Assembly: GCA_031841125.1 (NCBI GenBank)
Contig: CM063110.1
Location: 14,875,626-14,939,625, forward strand
DNA: 64,000 nucleotides
Direction of reading: 5' to 3'
Source of the DNA: Acanthococcus lagerstroemiae
Lineage: Eukaryota; Arthropoda; Insecta; Hemiptera; Eriococcidae
Shown: positions 12,311 to 24,567 of the stretch, piece after piece
Position numbering within the stretch: position 1 is the stretch's first letter
Layout of the letters: every line of letters starts with the position of its first letter
Notes under the pieces: generated by a model
Told to the model about the DNA's origin: nothing
The model's database searches: none
What the model saw: only the letters and a program-made list of their open reading frames with translations
Made by a program: the position numbers and the translations under genes

Positions 12311-12497
12311 AGTGTCTTGTCCATTTCATATCCCTATTCGAAAATGACAGGAATGGCGGCATTTTCGCCTCCTTTTTTACCCATGCACCTTCAGAAAAAA
12401 AACCTACCGACGATCCGAGACTTCTAGGACATCTAACCTACTCAGCCTGCCCTAAAATATCAATGCATGCCTTTTGTTACTTTTACGTGTAAGTCAC

Positions 12498-12683
12498 ATG
12501 TCCGAAATGGAAGATCTAATGAAAGAAATCAAGAATCTACGACAAATGGTTTTGGTGTCTAAAAACGAGATGAAATCGGAGTTCGAGAATCTCGGGAGAA
12601 CTATGCTAAAAGACCATATTGACGACCTAGACCAGTATAGCCGAAAAAACACCAGCGTAGAAAGGTCTGTTTTTTTAAGATAG
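12498..12683 (+). pseudogene. LINE ORF1-like coiled-coil fragment
   Basis: The frame reads as a charged coiled coil leading into DDLDQYSRKN. This matches the conserved junction (DDLEQYSRRN-type) between the coiled coil and the RNA-binding domain in ORF1 proteins of L1/CR1-like non-LTR retrotransposons. The frame stops shortly after, at 12683, next to a G run, and no RNA-binding domain follows, so it is a fragment. I base the assignment on this motif and the heptad-like region only. Confidence 0.5.
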
Positions 12684-13609
12684 GGGGGGGGGGTTGCTAC
12701 AGCACATATCTCATTATCTTATTGCTGTAAGTAACATGCTAACAGCTTAAAATACTCTTTTGGATAGCGTTAGAGGGTTCTAACCACCCCTCTTCCTGTT
12801 CCTGTGCCGTTGCGAAAAAATAATTATCATTTGCGGTATCCAGAAAAAGAATGAATGAGGAAGAATTAATGCAAGCTGTAGTTGTAACCGCACGAAAAAC
12901 TGGGGGCAATGCTAGAGCCATACAATATGTGCGCCATACAAAAGGAAAATTTGAAACTTACCGATAATTGTCAAATTGAACAGTAGAATGATGAAAGAAG
13001 AAACTGACTAAAAACTCTAAAAGAACTACCTCTAACTGAGATTTTCGTCAGTGAATATTTCACTTTCAATAAACGAAAATTGTTGCAGGCAGCAGGCGAA
13101 CTACGCAACAGTGATCACTTTGAATTTGTCTGAATTCAAGTGGCTCGGTAGAGGAAATTAGATAACGAAAGCACAGATACCGCTAATTAGAGGAAATTTT
13201 TGGCAACGAGGGTACAGATAAGAGGATAGTATCACAAATGTCGCAAAATAAAAAAACCCACGCATAGTTGCGAAAGCGATAAAGTCTCAGTCCAACAGCA
13301 AGAAAGCAGGAAATGAAGCTCACGTATGGAACTAAGCAGCGCGACACGGAGGCATGTCAACACAAACTAACCAAGCAGAAAGTGAAAGAACAGTGAGGCT
13401 CACAAGATCTAGAACTAACGATCAGCTGACACTCGAATGATTTAGGAATTAGAAAAATTAGATTAAAGGAGGCAAAAAAGACGCATCACCCCTTCCCCCT
13501 TCTTCAAGCCTTATTCCTGTCTGAGGGTTTTTCAAATTTGGTCAAGATTTACTAATACAGCTGGAAACTACTCGCCCACCCCTCTTCATGACTCTTCCAG
13601 ACGTGACTA
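12684..13609. other. No gene recognised
   Basis: The stretch is AT-rich with short frames. I see no paired inverted repeats or coding resemblance. Confidence 0.3.
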
Positions 13610-13960
13610 AAAATCGTTAAGACTCTTTTATTATTGTTAAAGCTGTCTAAGGCTATACAACACACTGAGACTCCTTAAAACTATCTGTGACTTTTGATGG
13701 CTATTCAAGGTTCAGACTTTTTAAAGTCTCTATGATTTTTCCTGACTTCTAAAGACTTTCTAGAACACTTCCAGACTTTATTATAATTCTTTTGCTTGAC
13801 TTACGACTCTTTGGGATTCTTTAAGATTCTTCTAGACCTACTTAAAACTGGCTGTGACTCCTCAAGACTCGTTTACAGCTTTCGATGCTCTTACACTTGC
13901 TTAGAATTTGTTGATACTGTCTAGGAGGCTTGTTCGAAGATAAATATAACTTTCTAGAGG
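13610..13960. repeat. Degenerate AGACT-rich array
   Basis: Words such as GACTCTT, AAGACT, TCTAGA and GACTTT recur every 10-20 bases over ~350 bp without a strict period. The reverse-complement type of text (AAGAGTC, AAAAGTCTT) fills 43480-43840. This looks like an old, decayed short-period repeat. Confidence 0.45.
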
Positions 13961-14323
13961 ATTTTCAATTTTAATTTTTCTTTCAGAAGGACAATTGCTT
14001 CACTACCTCCCCCATGTATGCTTGCCTGCTAGGCCTAGGATTCAGTTTCTTATTGCGGAGGATTTTTTTTGTTTTGCGGTTGGTTTTTGACAATTTTTAA
14101 AAGCAAATTCATTATTCTTACTTTTAATTTGGAAAAATATACCCATTTAGAATCATCCAGGGATTTTATATTAAAGTGTAGGACTTGGTGAGCTTGAGAG
14201 ACCGGTAGCTATCTTGCCTAAGCTCGGTGAAACTAGAATAATGGTCAAAATTTCACGTTTGTGTCCTGAAAGCTTGTGTTAATGTTCTGGCGTGAGCACT
14301 AACGAAGCAATAATGATTGAGAT

Positions 14324-14734
14324 GATGGTGGATTTACATTCGAGTCGGCGACATGTCACGAACAAACTTTTAAATGTCGGTGACAACTACAAATTTACAT
14401 TCCTTTCCAACTTTGACGCAGACTTGTCACAGACATTTCACGGACAACTTTTCCCCAAATCAACAAGCGCCGGTTTAATCAGGTAGTCGCTGACCCTCAT
14501 GTAGCTGTGTTGTTTTGTCAAAACAGTATCCGACGAAACATGTTGGCCTAATGTTACCGACTCTAATGTAAATGTACCGTGATGGTGGATTTACATTCGA
14601 GTCGGCAACATGTCACGAACAAACTTTCAAATGTCGGCGACAACTATGGATTTACATTCCTTTTCAACTTTATCGGAGAGCGGAGACTTATCACAGACAT
14701 GTCGCGGACAACTTTTCCCCGAACCAACAAGCGC
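14324..14734. repeat. Pair of ~150-bp direct repeats
   Basis: Segments 14324-14470 and 14581-14734 both start GATGGTGGATTTACATTCGA and both end CAACAAGCGC, with a few substitutions and one small insertion. They are spaced 257 bp apart. The words GTCGGCGACA and GACATGTC recur inside. The short plus-strand frames across them are by-products. Confidence 0.75.
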
Positions 14735-15654
14735 ACCATGACGCTTGAGAAACAAAAGTAGTATGGGACGGCCTGAAGCACCTAGGATGGCCATGTGTTT
14801 CCTTTTAAAATCTGATAGTTGCCGCCAGGTTCGCTACTATCCAACTTTTGACAGCAAACAGAAGCAGGTGCGCTGTCAGAATGTTTTCCTAGGATGGGTA
14901 TCTCTTTTTCAGATTTTTGATTTTTCTTTGCAGTTGATGCACCTAATTTGTATAATGTGCTATGTGTATTTAGATACTTTTTCCTGATACAACATTGTAT
15001 TTATGTTACAGGTAAGAACATATTTTCATTTTGGGATCTCTCGGATTTGATTGATTTAGTGGGTGCTTGAAAACTGATGGTATGTGCACTTACGTTAACT
15101 GCTTGAGCTACCTCTGCACGTGTGACTGTCATCCGCGGACCTGTTGATGCATGGGGGCTGGGGGCAATGCTCCCAGTCCCGAACTCATATTTATGGGCGC
15201 AGCGTAGCTGCATGAAAGAATACGTCTCCAGCAGAAACCAAAAACGGGGATGCCAAATAACAACTCGGATAATATAATTTAAACATAACGTGCAAAAATG
15301 GTAACATAATAAGTAAATTCAAAATGATAACAACGAACCAGGAACGTACCAACCATCGGCGAACTTTACAACTGAATAACGGTTGACAAGGGAACACGAA
15401 AAATATTAATAATAATAGCAAGGCGCATGAATTTTGTAAAACAATGAAGGTAAAAGGGCGGTTGAATTACAAGAGTGAGAATACTTAAATGGAAAGGTGC
15501 AAAAGCCAATACAAAAATTGAATAAATTCATGTGCGGGAGGATCCACTCTGGGCACAAAGCCTATAATGAAGGAAGGAACCGATTTTGATTAAAATACAA
15601 AATATAACCTTGAAAAATTGAAGAATAGCCGGCATTTTTCTCTTTGCGCGGTTC
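14735..15654. other. No gene recognised
   Basis: I see only short, overlapping frames on both strands (for example 15001-15213 and 15191-15421 minus) without motifs. Confidence 0.3.
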
Positions 15655-16072
15655 TTATCTTTGTCACATACTGTGGGAATCGCGTAGGATGTTCACTAGC
15701 AACATTGCACACTCTTGTCAGTCTTGTCCCAGTGTCATTATCTTTGTCATATACTATAGGAATCGCATACGATGTTCACTAGCAACATTGTACACTTTTG
15801 TCAGTCTTGTTGCAATGGCGTTATCTTTGTCACATACTATAGGAATTGAATAGGATGTTCACTAGCAACATTGCACACTCTCATCAGTCTTGTCGCAGGG
15901 GCGTTATCTTTGTCACATACTATCGGAATCGCGTAAGGATGTTCACTAGCAACATTGCACACTCTTGTCAGTGTTGTCGCAATGACGTTATCTTTGTCAC
16001 ATACTATGGGAATCGTGTAAGTTGTTCACTAGCAACATTGCACAATCTCGTTGGTCTTGTCGCAGTGGCATT
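15655..16072. repeat. Minisatellite, five units of 83-84 bp
   Basis: Units start at 15655, 15738, 15821, 15904 and 15988, each with TTATCTTTGTCA followed by GTTCACTAGCAACATTG and a TCTTGTCGCA-type end. Divergence between units is modest. A partial further unit (GTTCACTAGCAA) lies at about 16130. Because the unit length is close to a multiple of three, open frames run through it; I do not take them as genes. Confidence 0.85.
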
Positions 16073-16249
16073 CGCAACGAAGACCACGAAGAGTGAAGCG
16101 GAGACCTCGTTAATTTAAATGGCAGGGTGTTCACTAGCAAAAATGAACGTTCTGGAAGCGCATGCGCATGCTGCTATGTAGTGAGTGGATGGATGCAACT
16201 TCATTCTCATTGACACCCATTATTTATAGTCCGTTCCACTTAAGAGTAT

Positions 16250-16420
16250 GGGCTTCGCTACATAAGCTTGTAACATGCAACATGTCGGCAACATGAATCG
16301 TCACGTGATTAGCTGTAACCAATGAGAACGCGTTGTCGCAAGAAACCTACGACAACTTCAAATCATTTTGAATCTGTTGCAATGTCGCACACGCTGTCGC
16401 ATCTGTATGTAGCGAAGCCC
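16250..16420. mobile_element. 171-bp inverted-repeat element with TAT target duplication
   Basis: A 15-bp perfect terminal inverted repeat, GGGCTTCGCTACATA, is flanked on both sides by TAT (16247-16249 and 16421-16423). There is no coding capacity. The three-base duplication would fit a Harbinger-like element, while TA alone would fit a Tc1/mariner-like one; I cannot decide. Confidence 0.7.
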
Positions 16421-16423
16421 TAT

Positions 16424-18650
16424 CAAAAACCTAACCACAACGTTGAGCGACGGCGCGTCGTTTTCATTTTACGTTGAATATTGTCTTTGCGAAAAAAGAG
16501 TAAAAATGAAATGAATACTGTTTTTCTAACTTCGAATTTCTCAAAATATAGGAACGATGATAACGAAGCGTTAGTCGCGTGAAATACGTGCGACTGACCA
16601 TAAGTTTTTGATACATACTGATTTTTTAATGTGTGGGGGAGGGGGCATAGACCCGCCAGTTGAACACCTGGGAAAGAGCACCACGTGACGCCACTGTCTT
16701 TAGAGCTGAAAGGTGAGGCCTAATTGTTAAAGAGTCAAAATCTGAAGTCATTTTACTTTAGAATTTCTGAAATTTGAAGCGTAGATTCTAATCGAGGGTA
16801 ATATGTAGCTAGTAGATAAATGAATGAAAGTAAATATCCCGACCATTCACTTCGCTTAAAATAAGTCAGTCATCAGATTTTTGATACTGCTTTCTCAGCT
16901 CACGATTTCCTGCAGGCGCCTCCGCCAGAATTCCCCAAGGATGTGTGTCGCTCGCCAGAACCGCACTTCGTCGATATTCCTGCAGACTGTACGCGAACCT
17001 TTCACGAAAAAATGCTCGCATACTTTGGTGGAAACGATACGTATCCCAGATACATTTGTATACTTGATGGCTAAAGGTAGCAGGCGGTGCAGCGACTCGT
17101 GTATTTGCTCGAGGCATTCTTTAGCGCATTTCTCGGAAATATTTTACCTTTTTTCCGTCGCTCTTCGCGGACAACCCTTACCTGTACGAAGAGCCAATCG
17201 ATAATGTAATCTCATCGGTCGATTTGAATTGCTGGCGGTAATGATATACGCGCGTACTCGTATATCCGCGTATAATAAAAACCCGCGCGCGCGCGCGGAT
17301 CGAAGAGCTCGTCGAGAGTACAATGACCATATCCAGAAGCCGGTTGCCTGCTTCGTCGTCGAAGCCTCATGCTGGGCTCGGGTTATCATTATCTCGGCGA
17401 TTAACACGGTCGTCTGATTTTCGCGTTTTAGGAGTATTATACCTGTACGTACATGTATGATTATGTGGCGTGTACTTTATTAATGTCTTGTATCCAGGCA
17501 TGTACCCATCCATACTTTTATGTATAATACTCTGGCGCTCTTGACTTCTCCGCGTCTCGGTCTCCCTCCATGTGAGTTACCTCTGCTCGCTGGTAATCGG
17601 ATAGTTCGCGAAATTGTTCTTCGGCAATTGTATGCGAAATTACGCCGACCTTGAAGCGTTTCTGCAGTGCCCGGCATTCATTTGTATATACATTAGGAAT
17701 GGCCAGTGAGAATGGAGAAAAACGTTATACGATGGTCTTCGAACGTAGTCATTATTTTCAGTGGAAAATGCATTGTTTTCAGTAATGAACGAGATACGCT
17801 TACACGGCGTCTATAATGTCCTCATGGAGCGGGTAACGCGGCGCGGGCGCGTCTTTCGTTCGATCGGTTTCACGTGTGGGTTTAATTAGGCGCAAATTAA
17901 AAACGGCCCGAAGAGCGAGCGTCGCGAGGGGACGGAAAAATGGGCGGCTTTGTTTGTAAAAAGCGATCATGCACTCGGGGGCCAAAGAACTTTTCCTCGG
18001 CCGAAGGCATCGCGCGGTAATTGGGAGACAAAGAACGGAGGAGTAGTACACGGGTACGGGTAGATGTACCTCTGTCGTTGAAAATAAACGTGGTCACACA
18101 GGAAAGGAACTGTCACTTTTTATGGCCGATGCGAAACGGAGGTCTAATTAGGGTAATTCTGCGATCGCATGCAAAACAGAAAGGTGTCCTCGATGCCTGG
18201 GCGAGGTTTTGCGTTGATATTTGAATAAGCTTTGCATTGTGCGCATCCGTGACAAGTGGGTGGGCTAGCACTGCAGCCCCCACCGAGCTTTCAATAATTT
18301 ATTCATAACCCTCTGTCGACATCACTGTTCAGTATTCTTTGGCTCTGAGGGCGATTAGTATCGCCATATGATCGCGCATCCTGAGAACTGGCCTTTTGCA
18401 ACGAAGAATGCCTCACGATATAATAATGATAACAGCATTTATTGTTGGCTGTGACCCTACATTTCTGACGTAATACTGTATTTTTTCTATTGATTGATTG
18501 CCGAGCTTCCAGCCAACCGCCCCATTGTTTGGCATATGCCTCATCGATCAGTTTCCATTTTGACATTTTTGTCTTTCTTTGGCACACAACGGAAAAAAGC
18601 GTTACTCGTACTTTGGAGCGTGATGAAAAGAGCCTTACAAAAATGATAGT
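16424..18650. other. CpG-richer block without a recognisable gene
   Basis: From about 16.9 to 18.25 kb the sequence is visibly richer in CpG than its surroundings. It contains an alternating (CG)n run at 17283-17296 and few of the short-element ends common elsewhere. Frames of 60-130 codons occur on both strands (for example 18303-18698 minus), but they overlap one another and have no motif. A regulatory or conserved non-coding block is possible, but this is inference. Confidence 0.3.
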
Positions 18651-18659
18651 AATAATAAT

Positions 18660-19822
18660 AACTAGGGGGCTTCGCCCCCTGGCCGCTTCGCGGACCAACC
18701 CCCGCCGTCATGCGCTTCGCTCGTGCCGGCCTGCAGTATTTCGTAAGCTGGAAAATTATAACTACTATTTTCAAAAAAAGTTTCAGCCAGTTCCCATGCT
18801 CACCACGAGGAGGTAACTGCCATGCGCCCGCAAGAAAGGGGTAGCCCCTCTTAATTCCTGTATGTTGGAGAAGATTCAGACTTGTAATGTTAGTACCCTA
18901 GGCACGCGCCTATATTGCCTATCTGGACGTCATAGTAACATAAGTGTATCTTACCCTACATAAAAAATTTTCATGGAAATTAAATGAAAACAACATGGCG
19001 CTACACTATCCTCGAGCTCTCTCCTCCACCAAGGACGGCTACCCTCTGCCAATCCGCACCACAACTGTCCTTCTCCATCACAGTCACTGTCCTCCACCAT
19101 GCTCCTCTTCGCCCACCACGACGCCCTTCCTCACCGTGGTCGTCCACCCTCTCCCGGAGCTCCCATCTCCACCAAGAAGCCCCCCCCCGGGGTAGGGTAC
19201 TCCGGTGAAACGTGAGCCTAAGGTACAGGGGTGGCCACCAGGAATTTATCCCTACGGAGGGGAAGGAGAAGGTGGCTTTTACTGTTCAGTGCATAGAGAG
19301 CCCTCCCCCTACACAACTGCTCCTCGTCCTTCACCGCGATCTTCCTCTCCCCAAGCTCCTTCCTCCACCATAAACCCCTCCCAAGATGAGGCTACCCCTG
19401 GAGAAATGAGCAATTAAGGGGCAGGGCAGGCAACCCGCAGTGGGTTGTTTTCTCCCGGAGGCGGTGGCGGTGGCGGATTTTACTTTCTTAGTAGAAGGGG
19501 GCTTCGCCACCTGGCCGTTTTGCGGCCCAACCCCCGTGGGCCCCTCCCTAAGTCCGGCCCTGAGTTCATGCTCCTCCTCGCCCACCGCGACGCCCTTCGT
19601 CACCATGGCCGTCCTTCCTCTCCAGGAGCTCCCACCTCTACCGAGAAGCCCCCCCCCCCGGGGGTAGGGTACCTCTGATGAAACGTGAGATTAAGGTACA
19701 GAGGAGGCCACCAGGAATTTATCCCCATGGAGGGGAAGGAGAAGGTGGCTTTTACCATTTAGTGTATAGAGAGCCCTCCCCCACCACAACTCCTCTTCGT
19801 TCTTCACCGCGACCTTCCTCCG
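18660..19822. repeat. GC-rich compound repeat with two ~250-bp units
   Basis: Unit 19100-19350 matches unit 19569-19822 at an offset of about 469 bp. Both contain CGCCCACC-CGACGCCCTTC, a C run and GGAATTTATCCC, and both end with CTTCACCGCGA. Hairpin-like blocks GGGGGCTTCGCCCCC (18666-18680) and GGGGGCTTCGCC (~19498) precede them. Frames across this part (18944-19195, 19440-19678) follow composition and shift phase between units, so I do not call genes. Confidence 0.65.
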
Positions 19823-21299
19823 GATTTTACTTTTTTAGTATAATATAGAGAAATGATAATAATAATAACAAATACTTTTCTGAACTGGACCCCCACACCC
19901 GCTTCAACTCCGAGTACTTAAATTTTTAGATGAGATTAAAAAACCTCCAAAACTTGAAACGAATTTTTACAGTGTGCTTACTGGACCTGAAGAATGAAAA
20001 AACATAACTTACTTATTTATAATTTTTTCAGGTTTATGCACAAGCGAAGAGAGGGTGTCTATCGGGGTCGGCGCAAAGATACTTGTCATGGGAAGGGGGC
20101 AGCGCGTAAATGCGCCAAAAAATTCCAACTCAAAATTCGAGAATTTCAACTGAAAAAAGCAATGGAGTAAATAATTAAGTAATGAAGTTATTCACAAATT
20201 TCTCCGTTACTGACACAAGGGAAAAAACATTATTGACGGGGGGAAACAAAAACATGACTTGTACATGACTGGGAAGTATTTCAGAAAAAACATCACTTTT
20301 CGTGTTTTCCATGACTTTCATGACCAGTAGACACACTGTTTCAGGACCATAACCATCCTTTCTTCTCTCCTCTCGGTCACATGTCCTTATGTTCATCTTA
20401 GGACTTGATAAATATCCAGTTTGAGTTCAGCAGAAAAAAAAAACTCAAACTGGTGCATCCAGGACCCGGCCGACCATAAGAACAAATCGTGCACTTGCGC
20501 GGGGAGCTACAGAACGCTCTACTTTGAGGGACCCCAAAAATACCAAAAAATTGTGTAAGAATTTTTGGCAAAAAAAGTGTGAAGAAAATTTGCCGACTTA
20601 ATTTTTGGTTTTTATAAACAGTACGTATTTCTCGTTTACAATTATATTCGTTTGGTTTACATACCTGATTGTTCACAAAATCTATATTTCCGGTGATGTA
20701 CATAGCCCTATGTCCAGCGCGCCTTTTTGAAGGTTCTAGCTCTTAAGGGCGCTTATTCTAAACTTAGCACGGGGCGCCAAAATAGCTTGGCCCGTCCCTG
20801 GGTGCATCGATTTTATTATTCCTAGGAATGAGAACTAGAAACAGCCCACTACTGATGCCTTTTTGAAACCTATAAAACACAAAATCATGAGGCAGAACTT
20901 TGTTTGTCTAAGAACACAACTTCAGTTCTGTGATCTCAAGGGGCATTTATTTTTGGTACATTTGTTAATAATGCAAGAAGTGACAAGTAAACGGCATTAT
21001 CAACTACTAAGAGGAAGTTTAAGATCTTTCGTCTTGAGAAAGTATCGGGGAAGGGGGGGGGGCTTTGACTTTAGATTGTATGAAATGATAACGGTTTCAT
21101 AAATTTGCAGCTGGAACTAGAGGTCCAGAACGAAAAAACAATCTGGCCTTATACCAGTGTACCAAAAATTAGTACTGTTCTTATGGCTCAGAATACTTCC
21201 ATTAGGTCACTATTTGAGCTTCTACCGAAGTCACATTTCTGGCTTTTGAATAGCAGTCCACGTAGTGTATGGTCAAGGGCTTCATAACGTCGGCCCTAG
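19823..21299. other. No gene recognised; one small perfect hairpin
   Basis: CCAGTTTGAGTT at 20416-20427 pairs exactly with AACTCAAACTGG at 20442-20453. A GGGCGCC-AAAATAGC patch near 20765 and a G run at 21052-21062 resemble short-element debris. The 101-codon minus frame at 20398-20703 has no family resemblance. Confidence 0.35.
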
Positions 21300-22300
21300 G
21301 AATCTTCCAATTTAATTTCCTACGGGAATGACAGCTAATATGATGAGCCTGGACACAAATCATATATAGCTGAAGTCACAATGCACGGAATACGACCACA
21401 ATGGGGAAGAAGAGATTATGCCAGCTTAACAAGTGTGCGGCTCCGACGTCAAAATGAATCAAAAGGCGTTCGGTAATTGGCTAAAGGCTCTTCTCAGTTC
21501 TAAAACAGCAATTTCATGCAAAGCGGAACTACGCACGGTTTGTTCGATGCGGACATTCGGGAACTGCACGAGCCTCTAAAAGACCGCATTCCTTCAAATA
21601 ATATGGACATTTATAAACCATTTCATCGACCGAGTTACAAGTCGATCGGCCTATTCGTATCAATATAATTCTGACTAACGAACCGAACCGCATGCTCTAT
21701 CGATGCCCGTAGCCACTGACATTGGAGTTTTGATACATGCCATCCCCCGCGAAGTTTTGGCTCTCTTTAATCTCGGTTAAATAATGTTTTCGAACTCGCC
21801 GCAGTTGCATCATGTATTACGGTATATTTTAACTCGAAAAATAAAACCTACGTCGACGAGCGAAAAATGATGCGAATTAACGGTTTAAATTATTTGGTCT
21901 GTAGGAAGGCTCAACCGGTTCTCATTTTTTTTCCACACTGATATTGGGCGGAGATTTCTGGACGCGAATATCCAGAGTACACACGAACAGAAGTAAGATG
22001 ATATGATCGTCGCCAACAGGAGGACAAGGGAGAGAGAATTCGAAGAATAGAATTGCCATCAATTATCCAAGATTTTGCTGTAGCACACTTAAGGAAAAAA
22101 AATGATCGAGCCTTGTTTGTCAGTCCGTGTTTGAGTATTATTGTATGTTAAAACAACAATGCAGTGTACATGTATAGCGTGTTAAGGCTAATTCCTCATC
22201 GGTACAAATTATCCAGGCGGTCGACTAAGCCGATTGTTGGGCGTGAAAAATCGACCATCGTATTTTCACTGCGATGGCGGATGAGTTGAAACGCGATTTA
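21300..22300. other. CpG-richer, low-repeat block
   Basis: This kilobase has many CG dinucleotides (for example GACCGAGTTACAAGTCGATC near 21628), few homopolymer runs and no recognised element ends. It resembles 17-18 kb and 63.2-63.5 kb in texture. I see no coding frame. It is a candidate non-coding regulatory block on texture alone. Confidence 0.25.
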
Positions 22301-23359
22301 AAAGGTCGCAGCGTCCGAGATAGGTACTTTAACTGAGTACTTGGAATGTTCCCAGAAATCAGACTCGTAACGTAACCAGTTCACGAGAGGGCAAACACTC
22401 ACCCAGAGAGGGAGGGAGCGACAACTTAGGCTAAGCTTGCAAATTTCGCGCCCAAAAAGCAAAATGAACGCTCTTGCTTCCTGCTGGGGAATGCTCCACC
22501 CCTTCCCCTTATACGGGGCTGCCAGGAATAAGGTTTCAAACTGGTTAAAACATGTAAGGAAGTCGCACATAGTAATTCGAGGAAAAACTTGCCGACCTCT
22601 CCTCCCCCTCGACTATACACCTATCCAACATATTTGGCAAATTCGGTAGTTGCACCGTAGCCGGCAGAATTCAGCAAGCGAGAAGTTGAGTTTCTTTACA
22701 GCCGTTCCGGAAAATTATGGCGTTCCACACCCCGGCCCTTCCCTCTCAAAGCGCAATTATCTCGCGGTTCCGTGGCTGGGACCTCGAAAACCCAAAAACT
22801 ACGAGGAAAACTAAAGGTAAAACGGGAAAATAATGAAATAATGAGGTTGCGGGGGCACCCCAGTGCAGACGTACCCCCAATGTAGTAATTTTCCAACAAT
22901 AACCCTCGATTTTCCGCAGTGATCTGAGACCATTACATTGTGCGCGGCTTTGTTGTATCTACAGTAGAAATTTATTGCAAAGCAGAGGATGACTTTTTTA
23001 TTGTTGTTTCAAAGTTGACTTTTTTCCCAGTTTAATGAGTAAGAAAGATTGAAAGATCGGTGGCAAAACAAGCTAACAAAAGCGGAATTTGGAGGGAAAT
23101 TATCTGGACTGATACAAAGGCAGTAGTGACGAAGGGAAGGGTGCCACGCGCCTCAATACTGCTTGAAGATTCGAGGTTTGGCAAATTCGAGGAGCCAGTT
23201 GACAAAACTATAAAAGTAAAGACTTTTTTCCCCCAAGGTTCAATGAAATTTTTTATATTTTGGACGACATTTTTGCTACCCGATCCCCCCCCCCACCAAA
23301 AAAAAAGAAGAAAAACTAAAAACTTGCTTGTTTCGACATTAACGTAATGCCTATCCCAC
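22301..23359. other. No gene recognised
   Basis: Overlapping short frames on both strands (22298-22649, 23032-23427 minus) have no motif and look like by-products. A C run at 23285-23293 lies next to an A-rich stretch. Confidence 0.3.
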
Positions 23360-23840
23360 TCCTTTGCCTTCTCTCCCACTCCCGGAGCTGTTGAGGAGCC
23401 GAAGCGGGTGGAACCTTCGGCCATCATGCGAAGGAAGATGGAGGCAGAGGACCGTAGGAGGACAAGCTGAAGTTTCTGCTGCTGCTGCGGCGGCGGATAC
23501 TGTTCAGCAAAGCTCGCCCATAGTACCAGGGCTGGAGCAGAGCTCGCCCGCAGTGCAAGGGCTGGAGCTACAAATCAGATGAGTCTCACGCGATGAGTGA
23601 GTGAAGATGATGAGGCAGCGCGTCCGGCTGTGGGGGGCCTGAATTTCCAGGCGAGCGCTCTGGGAGTGCGGACCTCGGTCAGTAAAGAACCCCATGGTGG
23701 CCCTGGTAGGACGCGCGCACCGTTTCGGCCAGGAGAAATGGGGGCTCGGGCCCGGCCTCAAAGTGTTCCTCTTGGTACCGATGCGATGCCCAAAAGGGTA
23801 GTTTCCGGTACCGGGGGTGCGGTGTCTTAGGGGCCACTTT
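23360..23840. other. GC-rich, coding-like segment of unknown identity
   Basis: The base composition shifts sharply to GC-rich for ~480 bp. Three-base periodic text occurs (CTGCTGCTGCGGCGGCGG at 23478-23495), with an imperfect direct repeat (CAGAGCTCGCCCGCAGT and its neighbour). Several frames on both strands stay open (23364-23582 and 23597-23830 plus; 23504-23881 minus). I cannot match any to a family; a retroelement gag-like scrap or an exon fragment are both possible. Confidence 0.25.
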
Positions 23841-24426
23841 GGCATGCGTGCATCGCCATACGTCCCACCACACCATCGCATATTCCCACAATCGCCACAG
23901 AGAGGAACGCCGTTGTTTCGTCTTCAGGTGAAGACAGCCACAACGCTGGGGCTTCATCGCTCAAAACCTGAAACACCGTACCAAAATTACCATTAATGCT
24001 TTCATCATATTTATGAGACATAATTCATATTGCATTATTCCTCAGAAAATTTACTGATAGGAAGACCACAGTAATAGATATCTCAAAGGAACACATGTTT
24101 CACTTGATCCAGATCTGATCAGAATTCGCGAACAACTCACACGTATCATTCGTTAGAGAATTCGTTGAGAAGGCAAGAAAATCCTATATCCTACACTTGG
24201 ATGTGCAACATCGCTACTACGAAAGAATGTACCGCAAATAAGACGAATTTCCTATTGGGCACGTTCTACTTGGCTCGATTCCAATGAATTGTACCCTTAT
24301 CAAACCGAGAACCCATTTTATACATTAGCAAGCAGCTTAACTTACCTCTTCTAAATCCAGTGAAGGGTTTTCCTCAAATTTGAATATCTTTTCCAACGGT
24401 AACAGTACTCGAATCTTCAACAATAA

Positions 24427-24561
24427 CAGGCGCGGACCCAGACGACCATTTTGGGGAGGGAGATGGCAGAAGGAAAAGCGATCTTTCTGCCCCCCACCCC
24501 GCAGATTTTTCCCTTTTTAGTTTGGGGGATTCTTTCGCTTCCCCCCGTGGATCCGCGCCTG
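24427..24561. mobile_element. 135-bp short inverted-repeat element with CAATAA flanks
   Basis: The ends CAGGCGCGGACCCAG and, on the other strand, CAGGCGCGGATCCAC form an inverted repeat. CAATAA directly abuts both ends (24421-24426 and 24562-24567). G and C runs lie inside. A related left end (GGCGCGGATCCAAACGATCA) stands alone at about 28428. The element is non-coding and hAT-like by its ends, though only six duplicated bases are clear. Confidence 0.7.
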
Positions 24562-24567
24562 CAATAA

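Noticed and set aside
11990..12427. 145-codon frame in the G-rich tract
   Set aside because: Its composition is fully explained by the G/A-rich strand and overlaps another open phase.
15644..16118. Protein-coding repeats in the minisatellite
   Set aside because: The open frames follow from the near-multiple-of-three unit length and change phase between units; there is no other coding evidence.
18944..19678. Proline/serine-rich protein in the GC-rich tandem repeat
   Set aside because: Open frames occur in several phases and shift between the two repeat units, as expected from a C-rich repeat without stops.
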